This document shows positions 42,273 through 53,859 of a stretch of DNA of 64,000 bases, one piece after another (position 1 is the stretch's first letter; every line of letters begins with the position of its first letter). The notes below the pieces were generated by a model. It was not told the DNA's origin. It saw only the letters and a program-made list of their open reading frames with translations, and ran no database searches. A program made the position numbers and the translations under genes. Origin of the DNA: Ornithodoros turicata (taxonomy: Eukaryota > Arthropoda > Arachnida > Ixodida > Argasidae); assembly GCF_037126465.1 (NCBI RefSeq), contig NW_026999326.1:1612001-1676000 (forward strand). The letters run 5' to 3'.

Positions 42273-42557
42273 CTTCGATCGCCAAAAGGCCTGAGAGTGG
42301 TGGCGACGAGTACACCTTGTCGTGTACCGCCCTTTTCAGGGCGACTAGCGCGCCAGCCAACGACAAGGCCCCTGTGGGGGTTTGGTTTATTGCCCCTTGC
42401 CCGAAGCAGCCACTCCTCACCTCGCAGGTGGCACTAAGTAGGCGGCTTGCTGCCTACCGCCCTTCTCAGGGCGTTGAGTGTCCGCAAAGGGAGGGCCCTT
42501 TCTGGGCTCGGCTCATTGCCCCCTCCCGAGGCAGGCTGACCCGGGGTTGGTCACCCC
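42273..42557 (+). ncRNA. UT6 structured 5' UTR
   Basis: The start CTTCGATCGCCAAAAGGCCT is nearly the reverse complement of upstream U2: GGCCTTTTGGC...GATC..AAG pairs with CTT..GATC.GCCAAAAGGCC. Module 1 (42294-42416) has CGCCCTTTTCAGGGCG and AGTACAC/GTGTACC. Module 2 (42425-42540) has GTAGGCGGC-tt-GCTGCCTAC, which differs from UT5 at several positions on both sides of the stem. Confidence 0.65.
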
Positions 42558-45500
42558 GTGACGATGCCCCCTTCGCCTATCCTTGGGGAGAGGCGCTTCC
42601 CGTCGGCATCCCGCCGTGAAGCCAGCGACTTCACGCCCTGGACTCCTGCCCCCCCCCCCCCCCGACGCCCGGGACCACGAGGACCTGCCGATCCAGCCAG
42701 ATCATCCACCTTCATCGCCGGCCCCGGACCCCCCCCCCCCGACCTCGGACCTCCAAACCCAGACCTTCCTGACCGAGAGACAGACCCATGCGGACCGCTG
42801 CAGCCACCGCAGCCCCGTAACCCTCTACACTACGGGGGAGAATCATCGCTTATGCCCTCTGTGAGGGCAATGGCTCTCGGGACCCAAACGACGGAACGGG
42901 GAGAACTGCGACAGCCTACGAGGGAAGGAAACGGCCTGTCGATATACTTCCCGCTTCCGGACCACTTCCAGTGCACTGAGTCAGGGTGCTCCCGATCTTT
43001 CAAGGCTGAGGCGTGGACATCGCAGAAGGCATCGCTGAGGCGGCACCTGGAGCAGGAGCACGGAATCCGACTGTCCTCGATCAACCACGTCTGCTTTGAC
43101 TGCAATGCCACGCTCGGAAAACGACCTCATCAGCAGATCGCTCTGCATGACTGCCCCGACTCATGCACTCCGGGCACCCGTGAGACAACGTTCGCCTTCA
43201 AATGCAGCCGGTGCCCAGAAAGCTTTCCCTCGCGGAAAGGACGTCAGAACCATGAAGCAAAGCACCGAAGGCAAGAGGCCCGTGAACGGCTGACTGCGCA
43301 ATCAAGGCGGTCCCCCCAGCAATACGATGATGCACTTGGCAACAGCATTACAGATGTGGAGAGCACAGCTCCGGGCCCTCGGCTCAACACCGACACGGAC
43401 GAAGCAGAGTACGCTGCAGACACCCCATGCTCCCTCAGTGCGTCCGAAGATCCCCAATGCGCACCCCAACCCACTGCGAGCCCCAACCTGCAGCGAAACG
43501 CCGACGTCACGGATGAGATGGTCACGCCATCTGAAGCCTCTCACTGTTCGACTCAGCCCACAGCCAGCCCTAGCCCTCAGCAAGATGCCGACGCTACGGA
43601 TGACGCAATCACTCCTGGTGACACCCCAGACGACAACGCAGACGCTATACACGGTCCCGGTGACAACACTGGAGCAGCCGGACGAACGGACGAGGTTGTA
43701 TGGAGAACGAGCCACACCGACATCGCGGAGGATAACCCTGGAGTGCTGCGTACGTTCCTGGAGGAAATTAGAGAGCTCCTCAACGCCCCCAGATCTGACT
43801 CAACCTGGTCATCCTTCGAAGAACTGCTCCTACGAGCCACGCAAACCATCGCAGTGGAAATCAAACTGCCGCAGCAATCCGAAGAGTCACGCCACCGGCA
43901 GCCAGTTAACCCCGACAACCCCAGAACCACCCAACGTCTGTACAGGAGGAACAGACGCCAAGGATTCCGACTGATCACTCAGGGCACAACCGAGAAATGC
44001 ACCATCCCAACCCGAGACATCGAGAACCACTTCCGTGAGGTCTGGTCGCCCACCACCGCAGACACGACGGTCCTCCAGTCAAGAAGACCGGCAGATGGGC
44101 AAATCAACTCGCAACCGTTTTCCTGTGGGGAAGTGCGGGCAAGACTCCGAAAGTGCGAGAACACGGCACCAGGCGAGGACAGGATAACCTATGCCCACTG
44201 GAAATCGGTCGACCCTGGATGCGAGTTCCTAACGGAGGTCTTTAACTTTTGCCTGCACTACAGGCGGACTCCAGACACATGGCGCAAGTCCCGCACCGTC
44301 CTCATCTACAAAAAAGGTGACCGGACAGACCCTACGAACTGGCGCCCCATATCGCTGGGGAGAACCATCGCCAAACTGTACGCAGGCTGCTGGGCATCGC
44401 GACTGCAACAATTGATCCAGGATGAAGGAGTGATCTCCAAGTGCCAGAAGGGATTCCTCCCCCACGACGGTGTCTTCGAGCACAACTTTGTCATGGAGGA
44501 GCGAATCAACAAAGCACGAGGAGGAGGAAAAGATCTGTGTGAAGCTATGCTGGATTACTCCAATGCTTTCGGCTTGGTCCCCCACAACGCCCTCGTTGAC
44601 GCCGTCTACGAAGCTGGATGCGGCCCCGCATTTACTGATATCATTCGGGACCTCTATACGGGAAACTCGACCACCATTAGAACGAACGACGGAGGAACGA
44701 ACCCAATTCCCATAGAGTCCGGAATACGCCAGCGATGCCCGCTCAGTGGCCTACTTTTCAACCTTGTAGTGGATCCCATTATACGGAGAATCCAAGGAAA
44801 TCACAAGGACCACCGCATCCTGGCGTACGCCGACGACATCACACCCCTCGCCGAAGACCCAGCTACCCTGCAGGACGCCATCAACGAAATAGCAACCATG
44901 TCTGCGAAGCTAGGTCTACACCTCAACCCCAGAAAATGCAAGACAATGCACCTATCCAGTGCGCAACCTGCAGGCCTGAGAGACACGACATTCTCCGCGC
45001 TCGGCGAACCCATTCCAACGCTGCACGACTTCGAAAGCCATCCGTTCCTGGGGAAGCCAATTGGGTTCAACGTCCTCCACAACAGTGTGCTGTTGTGGAG
45101 GACGTTGAACCCAATAGGCTTCCCCAGGAACGGATGGCTTTCGAAGTCGTCCAGACCACCATCCTGAACACCACTGCCACAGCCGAAAAGATCCTCAACT
45201 CCATGCTTGCGCCGTGACAGAGACTAGGTGCCCTGAAGACGTTTATCTTCCCGGCCCTCAACTTTGACATGAGCATGGGCGTGGTCGGAAAGACGGAGTG
45301 GCAGAATCTCAACAGCAAGCTTCGTCCACTCATAAAGAAGACTCTCTACCTACCAACAGGGGCCACCAATGACTACATCCATGGCAGCAGGGTCGCCGGA
45401 GCCTGTGACATACCCGTGGCTCCAGAACTCAGCGACCTCTGCAGAATGGACAGTGCGTTCAAGCTGCTGACATCCAAGGATGCAGAGATACAAGAGATGG

Positions 45501-46499
45501 CAAGGACAGCGGCCCAACGCACTGTTGAAGGGAGACTAAGACGTCCAGCTACCTCACGAGACATCGCAGACTACCTATCCGGGAATGGAGAGGGCGACTT
45601 CAGGGCTCCGGCAACACAACTAAGGAGCGTATGGACGGAGGCCAGAAAAGCATCCCAGAGAATGGAAGTGACATGGGAGCTCCAAGACGAAGGCCCCTAC
45701 ATCACGTGCGGAGAAGTGTCTCTCTCTCCCACGCAGCGCAAACGACTCCTCGTCTCCCTCCGCCAGCAACTCAGCAAGAGTCGAGCCCAAAAACTCCAGA
45801 GCCTCCCAAACCAAGGCAAAGTAATGGAGTGCGTCGCCGCGGATCCCGCAAGTTCCCATTTCATCCGCACTGGCGCCTTCACTTCGTTTGCTGATTGGAG
45901 GTTCGTGCATAAGGCCCGACTCAACCTTCTGCCGCTGAATGGGGCACGACCGTGGCAGTCAAACCGTGACAAAAGGTGCAGAAGATGTGGTTTTGAGAGC
46001 GAAACCTTAGCCCACGTCATCTGCCACTGCATGAGGCAGAGCACCGCCATGACAGGGAGACACAACGGGGTGGTGGAACGCATCAAGAAGGCAGCCTCCG
46101 GCAGGTTCAGCATTATGTTCGAAAACCAGCCAGTGGGAGGTACTGGGCTCCGACCAGACCTCATCCTGCAGGAAGGCGAAGAAGCCATTATAGTCGACGT
46201 ATGCTGCCCCTTCGAGAACCGCATGGAGCCACTCCAACACGCCCGTGAAGCGAAAATACCAGCCTGTGAAAGAAAACCTGCAGAGACGGTTTCAACGCAT
46301 CTCGGTCGAGGCTGTCGTAGTTGGTGCCCTTGGATCTTGGGACCCTGCCAATGATAGACTGCTGCGAAGAATGTGCTCAAAGTCGTACGCCAAGAAGTTG
46401 AAGAAACTTTGCATCAGCAACGTCATCGCAGCATCCCGCAACATATACGCGGCCCACATCAGTGGAGATCAGAGTGCGAGACGACCAACTGCGTGTTAA
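42558..46499 (+). pseudogene. UT6 protein: zinc fingers, RT, CCHC, RLE (three breaks)
   Basis: 869 codons are open to 45167. The Pro-rich leader includes poly-C runs (42649-42662, 42731-42740). Zinc fingers: CTESGCSRSFKA...RHLEQEHG, CFDCNATLGKRP...HDC, FKCSRCPESF...H. RT: CENTAPGEDRITY, IRQRCPLSGLLFN (Arg for the usual Gly), AYADD. The frame is lost at a 61 bp inverted duplication (45025-45150). It reopens at 45218 after TGA replaces the Trp of LAPWQR (45215-45217), runs through the CCHC CRRCGFESETLAHVICHC and RPDLI, and shifts frame again near 46255 before the last 80 codons. Confidence 0.85.
45025..45150. repeat. Snap-back inverted duplication in UT6 RT
   Basis: Arms of 61 bp (45025-45085 and 45090-45150) around TGTG, with one mismatch. 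The right arm is an inverted copy of the left; the left is the normal coding sequence (GKPIGFNVL). Only a few normal codons are replaced. Confidence 0.9.
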
Positions 46500-46612
46500 C
46501 AAGCATGCCTCCACAAACCAAAACAATATTGCATCCTGACTGTACATATCATATATTTTGTCAACTGTCTACTATGCATGCTATGTAATGTCATTAACAT
46601 CGAATAAAATCT

Positions 46613-46749
46613 CTGTTCTTATCAGCTTAATATCTGATACGAGCCCTATTTGGACTCACGATATTAATCTTATTTTTGGCCCGAGACAGTGTGTCTAAAG
46701 CTCGCCTCGGCACTGTCAAGTATTGCACTACCTCCAGGTGTAGCCCACC
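46613..46749 (+). pseudogene. U2: U2 snRNA 3' fragment (from nt 41) after UT6, 11-nt deletion
   Basis: CTGTTCTTATCAG to the terminal CCACC, but the GGTTGCCCTGG stretch before TATTGCACTACC is missing, which removes one side of stem-loop IV. Confidence 0.9.
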
Positions 46750-47149
<400 letters not shown>

Positions 47150-47484
47150 CACGGGCCGTGATGCATTAGTACTAACACCCTAGTGTTCCGTGCCCATATA
47201 CCACGATGCCCAAACTGGCGATGTGCCACGCGAGGACGTAGAAGGCGAGACTGCGACAGAAGCGAAAGGGGGAGACGTGCAGTCTATATCTCTTCTCGGT
47301 CTTTTGGCGGATACAAGGGAGAAAGAAACACGAGTTCCGTCCACTAACATGTGCATTTCATGCAGTCTGACTATCATTCTAGTGCTTCTTACACGCACCA
47401 CATCATGTTGAATTTGGCGACGTGACACCCGAGGAGGCAGGTGCCGCGACCGTGACCAGAGCGAAAGATGGACGTGTAATATTT
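47150..47484 (+). promoter_or_regulatory. U2 unit upstream block (candidate snRNA promoter)
   Basis: Conserved block with GCGAAAGATGGACGTGTAAT upstream of +1 (47485) and the relic U2-like 5' end near 47288. Only six bases of U2 (ATCGCT, 47485-47490) remain downstream. Confidence 0.55.
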
Positions 47485-47490
47485 ATCGCT

Positions 47491-47606
47491 GCTGACTTAT
47501 TGCTGCTGACTAACACTGCAGTCTTATTCCTGTAAATACTGTACATACTGTACATAGAAGTAACCCCATTCTCCAGTGTAACAGAACTAACATCCCGAAA
47601 TAAATT
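47491..47606 (+). mobile_element. UT7-family 3' fragment
   Basis: About 116 bp matching the UT7 3' UTR (TCTTATTCCTGTAAATACTG; CCCCATTCTCCAGTGTAAC; CATCCCGAAATAAATT). It joins U2 nt 6 on the left and CTGTTCTTATCAG on the right. A strongly 5'-truncated insertion whose 5' junction deleted U2 nt 7-40. Confidence 0.85.
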
Positions 47607-47740
47607 CTGTTCTTATCAGCTTAATATCTGATACGAGCCCTATTTGGACTCGCTTCTCGGCCTTTTCTCGGCCTTTGTTTCTTTCTCTCGGCCTTTTCAT
47701 CGCTTCTCGGCCTTTTGGCTAAGATCAAAGCGTAGTATCT
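47607..47740 (+). pseudogene. U2: Scrambled U2: truncated 3' part plus iterated 5' ends
   Basis: U2 nt 41 on (47607 to about 47650) stops after CCTATTTGGACTC. It is followed by GCTTCTCGGCCTTTT, CTCGGCCTTTGTTTCTTT and CTCTCGGCCTTTTC, then a complete 5' end ATCGCTTCTCGG... (47699-47740) reaching GTAGTATC, with AAAGCG for AAAGTG. So four partial or whole U2 5' ends stand in a row with no promoter between them. Confidence 0.85.
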
Positions 47741-47938
47741 TTCGATCGCCAAAGGCCTGGAGTGGTGGCACCAGGTACGCCTTAGCCGTGTACCGCCCTT
47801 TTGAGGGCGATTAGGGTGCCACGCCGACGTTAAGGCCAGCTTGCTGGTTTGGATCATTGCCCCTTAACTGAAGCAGCCACTTCCCACCGCAGGCGGTGCT
47901 AAGTGGACGGCTAGCTGTCCACCGCCCTTTTCAGGGCG
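47741..47938 (+). ncRNA. UT7 structured 5' UTR
   Basis: Start TTCGATCGCCAAAGGCCTGG pairs with U2 GGCCTTTTGGC and GATC. Module 1 has GGTAC-gccttagccgt-GTACC and CGCCC-ttttga-GGGCG within GGCACC/GGGTGCC. Module 2 has GTGGACGGC-ta-GCTGTCCAC (about 47902-47921) and GCCC-ttttca-GGGC. Compared with UT5 and UT6, both strands of the module 2 stem have changed in step. Confidence 0.65.
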
Positions 47939-50900
47939 ATGAGCACCAGCAGAGGATGTCCCCTTACTGGGTTGCAACCAATGCAGTCTGCTTCTGCTGC
48001 CACCCCTGGAGTTGGGCAGCAGCACATGTCAACAGGCGACGACCTCGGAAGCCCTCTACAGCTAACGCCCTGCAGCCCTCTACACTGCGGGGCAGGTCCG
48101 GTTTTTATGTTTTCTACGAGAACGCCGGACCTTGGGACGTCGCCCCATGGACAGCCAGCGCAAGAACTGCACAGGACAAGTTCTACCACGGCGACTGAGG
48201 AAGCTGCATCGAGCCACGGCGACGCATTGACCCGACAGCCTTTTAGAGAGGGAGAGACGCTCGCAGTGCTCTTCCCCCTCCCTGACTGCTTCGTTTGCCC
48301 CGAAGACGGCTGCACACAGGCATTCCGATCCGCAACGTGAACGAGCCAAGGACAGTCACTGACGCGGCACCTGGAGCAAGGGCACAATTACCGCATCAGG
48401 AAGTACATATACCTCTGCCTAATCTGCAACGAGCCACTGGGAAACCGCCCGAAGAACCACAAGTGCAGCTTGGCCCCCAGTCAGCCAGCGCAGCCCTCAA
48501 GCCGAACATCCTTCCGCCATGTGTGCAGCACTTGCTACGACTCGTTCCCAAGTAAGAAAGGGCTATACAACCATACGGTATGGCACAGACGGGAGGAGGC
48601 ACGAGCAGCTGGCGTTGGCCGCAACCGCGCGATGCAATCCCTGGAGCACCATGGCCCAGCAGCCACACCAGAGGATGATCCTGAGCTGAATGACAGGAAC
48701 AGCACCACAGCTCCTCCATCAACAACGGCCTCTCAGCTGATCCCTGAAGATGACACATGTGCCCCCCCCCACTGATTCTTCGGTCACCACGCTAAATGGG
48801 AGCGTTGAATGCACCCCCACAGAACCTCCGAGCTGTAACATCACCGAGCCCACTGCCTTCACTGCCCCAATCCAAGTGGAAGAGGCCGTCGACATGCTAA
48901 TTGAGGGAAACGATGCACCCCCTCCATCAGCAGTGGCCCCTCAGCTGGGTCCGGAAGTGGACTCAAGAGGCTCCCAGGCTGATTCTCTGGCCACCGCGTC
49001 AGATGGGAGCGAAGCATGCATCTCCGCAGAACCTCTAAGCAGTGATACCATCGAGTCCTCTGCCCTCACGTCTACGGACCAGGTGGAAGAGGCCGGCGGC
49101 ATACCAGCTGAGGAAGATGACGCCCAACACCCTGCCCAACCACACGATGAAGCTCGGGAGACGTTCGTATTATCAAGCTTTGTTCCTGAGCTGAATGCCA
49201 TCCTTGATGCCACCGTCTCAGACGCCAGCTGGGCCAGGTTCGAAGGTATCCTTGAAGAAGCCACCAAAGCAGCATCCAGTGCGGTTCGCCTGCCCACTCC
49301 TCGTAGCGAAGGCTCACGCATGAGACAGCTCAACCCGGAAGACCCACGACAGATCCAGAAACTGTACAAAAGAAACAGGCGCCAAGCGGTACGGCTCATC
49401 TGTGACGGACCTTCAACGAGGTGCCAAATCCCATGCGAGCAAGTAGAGAACCATTTCTCTGCCCTTTGGCAGCCAGAGGACTGCGACACAAGTTTTCTAC
49501 AACATCGCCCCTGTGCAACCACTGAGATGGACCTCAGCTACTTCACGCCACAGGAGGTCAGGCGGAAGGCCGCCAAGACCGAAAACACCGCGCCCGGCGA
49601 CGACCGTCTCACCTATAGGCATTGGCTGGACGTCGACCCTGATGGTATATTTATGGCAGTGACATTCAACATCTGCCTTAAGTACAAGCGTGTCCCGCTT
49701 CCTGGCGTACATCGAAAACAGTCCCCATCTTCAAAAAAGGGAACCCGGATGAGCCCGGTAACTGGAGACCCATCTGTATTGCAAGAACGCTGAACAAACT
49801 GTACGCCGGTTGCCTAGCTTCTAGACTACAGTCATGGATCGCGCAGAACGATGTATTGAGCCACACGCAGAAAGGATTTATGCCATACGACGGCGTGTAT
49901 GAACACAACTACATTCTGCAGCGACGCATCAACGATGCCAGGGCCAACAACAGGGACCTGTGTGCGGCATTCCTTGACTTTTCAAATGCCTTGGGCTCTA
50001 TGCCCCACAGTGCCATCATCAGAGCTGTGGAAGTAGCTGGCACCGGACCTGACTTCACAGCAATCATATCTGACCTCAACTCTGATAACACTAGTCGAGT
50101 CCTCACCAGTGGCGACTCCGCAGCGCCCATTCCTATGGAACGCGGGATACGGCAAGGATGCCCGCTTAGTGGCTTGCTGTTCAATTTGGCAGTAGATCCT
50201 ATACTTCTTGACATCCAGGGACCCAACAGAGACCACGCCATCTTGGCATACGCTGACGACGTAACACCGCTCGCAGAGGATCCCCAGCTCCTACAGCTCG
50301 GCATCGACAGGATTGTCACCCTGGCATCCTCCCTCCGGCTGTCCCTGAACTCCAGCATGTGCAGGACCGTCCACATCTCTGGGCACCAACCGGTCGGACT
50401 ACGAGACACAGTGTTCCACATCAATGACAGGCCCATCAGCACCATGGAGAAGTTTGAGTCCAACTACCTCGGACGACCGGTGGGCTTTAATGTACTAAAG
50501 GATGTCTCAACAATTGATACGGCCATCAACGCGGGGAAACGGATCCTGACATCGATGTTAGCGCCTTGGCAACGACTTCATGCGCTGAAGACATTCGTCT
50601 ACCCGTCCCTTAACTTTGCCATGCGCTGTGGACGCCTGGGGAAAACAGACTGGACGAAACTCGACCAGGAACTGCGACCTCTGATAAAGAGGACTCTCTA
50701 CGTTCCCAACAATGCCACCAATGACTATATCTACGGTAAATCCGGATTGGGATGCTGCGGCATTCCTCTTGCGCCAGAGACAAGCGATATTGCAAGGATC
50801 GACGGAGCGTTCAAGCTCCTGACATCGCCGGACCCAGCGGTGGCAAGGATAGCCAAAGAGGACCTCTTCGACACAGTCAGCAAGCGCCTGCGCACAACAT

Positions 50901-51830
50901 GCTCCCCAAGTGACGTGGAGGGTTTCCTTTCCGGAGACACAGAGGGATCCTACAGAGCATCTACAAATGAACACTGCAATGTTTGGACTGAGGCCAGGAA
51001 AGCCTCTCGCCGGCTCTGCGTAACGTGGACCATCGAGGAAGGTGGAACCGCCATTACCAGGAAAGGCCAGGCCATGACAGAGCGCTGGAGAGCAAGAATA
51101 ATGCGCACCATACGTGACCAACTCGATGGAGAGCGCACGATATGCTCTTCACAACCTTGCCAACCAAGGCAAGGTCATGGACTGCGCCGGACTCGACCCC
51201 AGCAGCACCCACTTCTTCCGCACGGGCCTATTCACACGCTTCGCGGACTGGAGATTTGTTCATCGAGCCCGCCTGAATCTCCTTCCACTAAACGGCGCAA
51301 GAACCTGGGCAAACGTTGACAAGAGGTGCCGAAGGTGTGGCTACCAAAACAAAACCCTGCCTCATGTGGTGTGCCACTGCATGAGGCAAAGCCAAGCAAT
51401 AACGAGGCGGCACAACGACATCGTCGACCGAGTGAGGAAAGCAGCCACAGCAAAGTTCACCATAATCTCTGAAAACCGACCTGTTGGTGACACCCAGCTC
51501 CGCCCGGATATCATCCTTGCTTGGGGAGAAGAAGCTATCATCGTCGACATAACTTGCCCATTCGAGAACCGCCAGTCAGCGTTCGAAGAAGCCCGCACAG
51601 CAAAGGTCACCAAGTACCAGCCTGTCAAGAACTACCTACAACGAAGATACCAACGCGTTACCATCGAGCCAGTTGTTGTCGGTGCCCTCGGCTGCTGGGA
51701 TCCCAAGAATGATCACTTCCTCAGGCGCCTCTGTTCGCGCAGGTACCTCAAAAAGATGAAGAAGCTGTGCGTAAGCGCTGTCATCTCTGCGACACGGGAC
51801 ACCTACGCGGCACACATCGCCAGCTCATGA
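47939..51830 (+). pseudogene. UT7 protein: zinc fingers, RT, CCHC, RLE (multiple breaks)
   Basis: Pieces in order. 47939-48340: leader and first zinc-finger Cys pair, CPEDGCTQAFRSAT, ended by TGA where others have Trp. 48341-48775: RHLEQGH, CLICNEPL, CSTCYDSFPSKKGLYNHTVWH. 48750-49793: linker, RRNRRQAVRLI, ENTAPGDDRLTY. 49856-51135: GFMPYDGVYEHNY, IRQGCPLSGLLFN, AYADD, LGRPVGFN. 51114-51830: CCHC CRRCGYQNKTLPHVVCHC and RLE with RPDII, VDITCPFEN, KVTKYQP. Frameshifts lie near 48765, 49700 and 51130. The RLE end is intact. Confidence 0.8.
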
Positions 51831-51944
51831 CCTGCTGCTGATAACACTGCATGACTGCTGACAACACTGTCTTATTCCTGTAAATACTGTACATAGAAGT
51901 AACCCCATTCTCCAGTGTAACGCAACTAACATCCCGAATAAATT

Positions 51945-52093
51945 CTGTTCTTATGAGCTTAATATCTGATACGAGCCCTATTTGGACTCACGATATTAAT
52001 CTTATTTTTGGCCTGAGACAGTGTCTCTGAAGCTCGCCTCGGCACTGTCAAGACTTTCCCTGGTATTGCGCTACCTCCAGGTGTAGCCCACCC
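51945..52093 (+). pseudogene. U2: U2 snRNA 3' fragment (from nt 41) after UT7
   Basis: CTGTTCTTATGAGCTTAATA (one change) to GCCCACCC. The segment before stem-loop IV reads AGACTTTCCCTGG instead of AGGGTTGCCCTGG. Confidence 0.9.
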
Positions 52094-52464
52094 GTCTCAT
52101 ATCAAAAAACAAAAAAGAAAAATTCGGAAACAGCACCAATAAGCATCAGCCATGATGACCAGAGACAGGCAAAAGAGGGAAGCGTAGAAACAACACCAAG
52201 CAAACCAGGGAACCTACAGCAGACATAGACACAGAACACACTGGAGACAACCACTGGGAAATGTCCTGTCTGGCCACTAGGGTACACATTCAATCAATCA
52301 ATCAATCAATCAGCCTGCCTGCACTAACATGCGCATTTGATGCAGTCCGACTATCATTCTAGTGCTTCTTACACACACCACATCATGTTGAATTTGGCGA
52401 CGTGACACCCGAGGAGGCAGGTGCCGCGACCGTGACCAGAGCGAAGGATGGACATGTAATATTT
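52094..52464 (+). other. Shortened U2 spacer with residual upstream block
   Basis: 3' flank, only five CAAT units (52289-52312), then a jump into the distal upstream block (CTAACATGCGCATTTGATGC) and on to +1 at 52465. The microsatellite, the conserved middle and the relic U2-like 5' end are deleted. GCGAAGGATGGACATGTAAT has two changes in the putative core. Confidence 0.7.
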
Positions 52465-52484
52465 ATCGCTTCTCGGCCTTTTGG

Positions 52485-52486
<2 letters not shown>
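52465..52486 (+). pseudogene. U2: U2 snRNA 5' fragment (nt 1-22) fused to CT microsatellite
   Basis: ATCGCTTCTCGGCCTTTTGG plus CT, running straight into a CT repeat (52487-52568). The rest of the gene and the next 3' flank are deleted. Confidence 0.9.
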
Positions 52487-52550
<64 letters not shown>

Positions 52551-52896
52551 CTCTCTCTCTCTCTCTCTACCTTGCAATTTCCAATCAATCATTTTTATCT
52601 CACGGGCCGTGATGCATTAGTACTCACACCCTAGTGTTCCGTACCCATATATCATGATGCCCGAGAGAGAGAGAGAGAGAGATTGATTGATTGAATGAAT
52701 GAATGAATGTGTACCCTAGTGGCCAGACAGGACATTTCCCAGTGGTTGTCTCCAGTGTGTTCTGTGTCTATGTCTGCTGTAGGTTCCCTGCTTTGCTTGG
52801 TGTTGTTTCTACGCTTCCCTCTTTTGCCTGTCTCTGGTCATCATGGCTGATGCTTATTGGTGCTGTTTCCGAATTTTTATTTTTTTTATTTGAGAC
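52487..52896. other. CT repeat, spacer and orientation switch of the U2 array
   Basis: CT run (52487-52568), then plus-oriented spacer up to CCATATATCATGATGCCC, and at about 52662 a direct change to GA/TTGA/GAAT repeats and minus-oriented 3' flank (52713-52896). Everything to the right is in minus orientation. No gene. Confidence 0.85.
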
Positions 52897-53048
52897 GGGT
52901 GGGCTACACCTGGAGGTAGTGCAATACCAGGGCAACCCTTGACAGTGCCGAGGCGAGCTTCAAACACACTGCCTCGGGCCAAAAATAAGATTAATATCGT
53001 GAGTCCAAATAGGGCTCGTATCAGATATTAAGCTGATAAGAACAGATA
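52897..53048 (-). pseudogene. U2: U2 snRNA 3' fragment (from about nt 36-38) after T2
   Basis: Minus-strand TATCTGTTCTTATCAGCTTA to GCCCACCC. It begins a few bases further upstream in U2 than the 3' parts behind UT elements, which shows that T2 uses a slightly different cut. Confidence 0.9.
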
Positions 53049-53281
53049 CTGTTCAGAAAAAATTTATTTTTAACAGGTATTCTATCTCCATCACCAAAGG
53101 TAGCACTCTTTAACGCGCAAAACCCAAACCCCCAAAACAAGAAAAAAACATTCTTTGTATGTACATTCTATCTATGTAGTCACACATCAAATTGTCCCAC
53201 TACAGTTTTGCTTTTGTGATAGCTCCTAAGAATCATGATTAAAACCCTATGACGAAAAGGAAATGAGTGGCATGAACAAGT

Positions 53282-53849
53282 CTATCCTGGTTGAAATGGG
53301 AAACGGCCAGCTTTCCTACAGTAGCAGGGTTCCTTTTGTAGCACTCGTAATTTCCCTCCTCTGACTTGCACTAGAGGTTGCCATTCCCACTCTTTCCCAA
53401 AGTTTATTTCATCCATAACTCGGAAGCGGTTATGTAAAAATTGCTTAAAGTGCTGGGTGACAATATTCACTAGGTAGCTGATAGATACAAAACGGCGATT
53501 TTGCCTGGTGTCACGACATCGCACTTGCCATAGAGCTTCCTCGGTTAGCGCGGTAAGAAGCACTCAGTCTCTTTCTTGGTGTGCTCCAATCCCGAGAAGA
53601 AAAACCAGCAGGGAGCTGAAGATTATAGGTGTTGGACATCCGTGACCACGTTGCACGAGCCACTGAGCACTCCCGAAACACATGTTGGACAGTTTCCGTA
53701 CTCAGGCAATGAACACATTCATCTGTATGTCTGATGCCAAACCGTGTGAGTCGATCTCGTGTAGGTAGGACTTCCCAAGCCGCCTTCCACCTTAAAGGAG
53801 CATGGAAATCATTTGGAACATATATTTTTTCACCGCTTGATATGAACAT
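53282..53849 (-). pseudogene. T2 ORF2, C-terminal zinc-finger end
   Basis: WEVLPTRDRLTRFG and CVHCLSTETVQHVFREC match the C-terminal zf-RVT-like module also seen in T1 (VLPTRDRLVRWG). A frameshift near 53540 moves the last 94 codons (53282-53563) into another frame. It is separated from the rest of ORF2 by the noncoding insertion to its right. Confidence 0.75.
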
Positions 53850-53859
53850 ACTACCTTCA

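Larger units (their letters stand above)
42273..46612 (+). mobile_element. UT6: Utopia-like element, tandem to UT5
   Basis: Plus-strand, full length by extent: 5' UTR 42273-42557, coding 42558-46499, 3' UTR 46500-46612 ending CATCGAATAAAATCT at CTGTTCTTATCAG. The coding region is broken by a palindromic insertion, a nonsense codon and a frameshift. Confidence 0.85.
47741..51944 (+). mobile_element. UT7: Utopia-like element
   Basis: Plus-strand, full length by extent: 5' UTR 47741-47938, coding 47939-51830, 3' UTR 51831-51944 ending ATCCCGAATAAATT at CTGTTC. At least one nonsense codon and three frameshifts. The 3' UTR family differs from UT2/UT4 and from UT3/UT6, so several subfamilies coexist. 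Confidence 0.85.

Noticed and set aside
47607..47650. Intact U2 gene at 47485-47740
   Set aside because: Promoter, six 5' bases, part of the 3' half and a complete 5' end are all there, but scrambled, and no contiguous U2 can be read.
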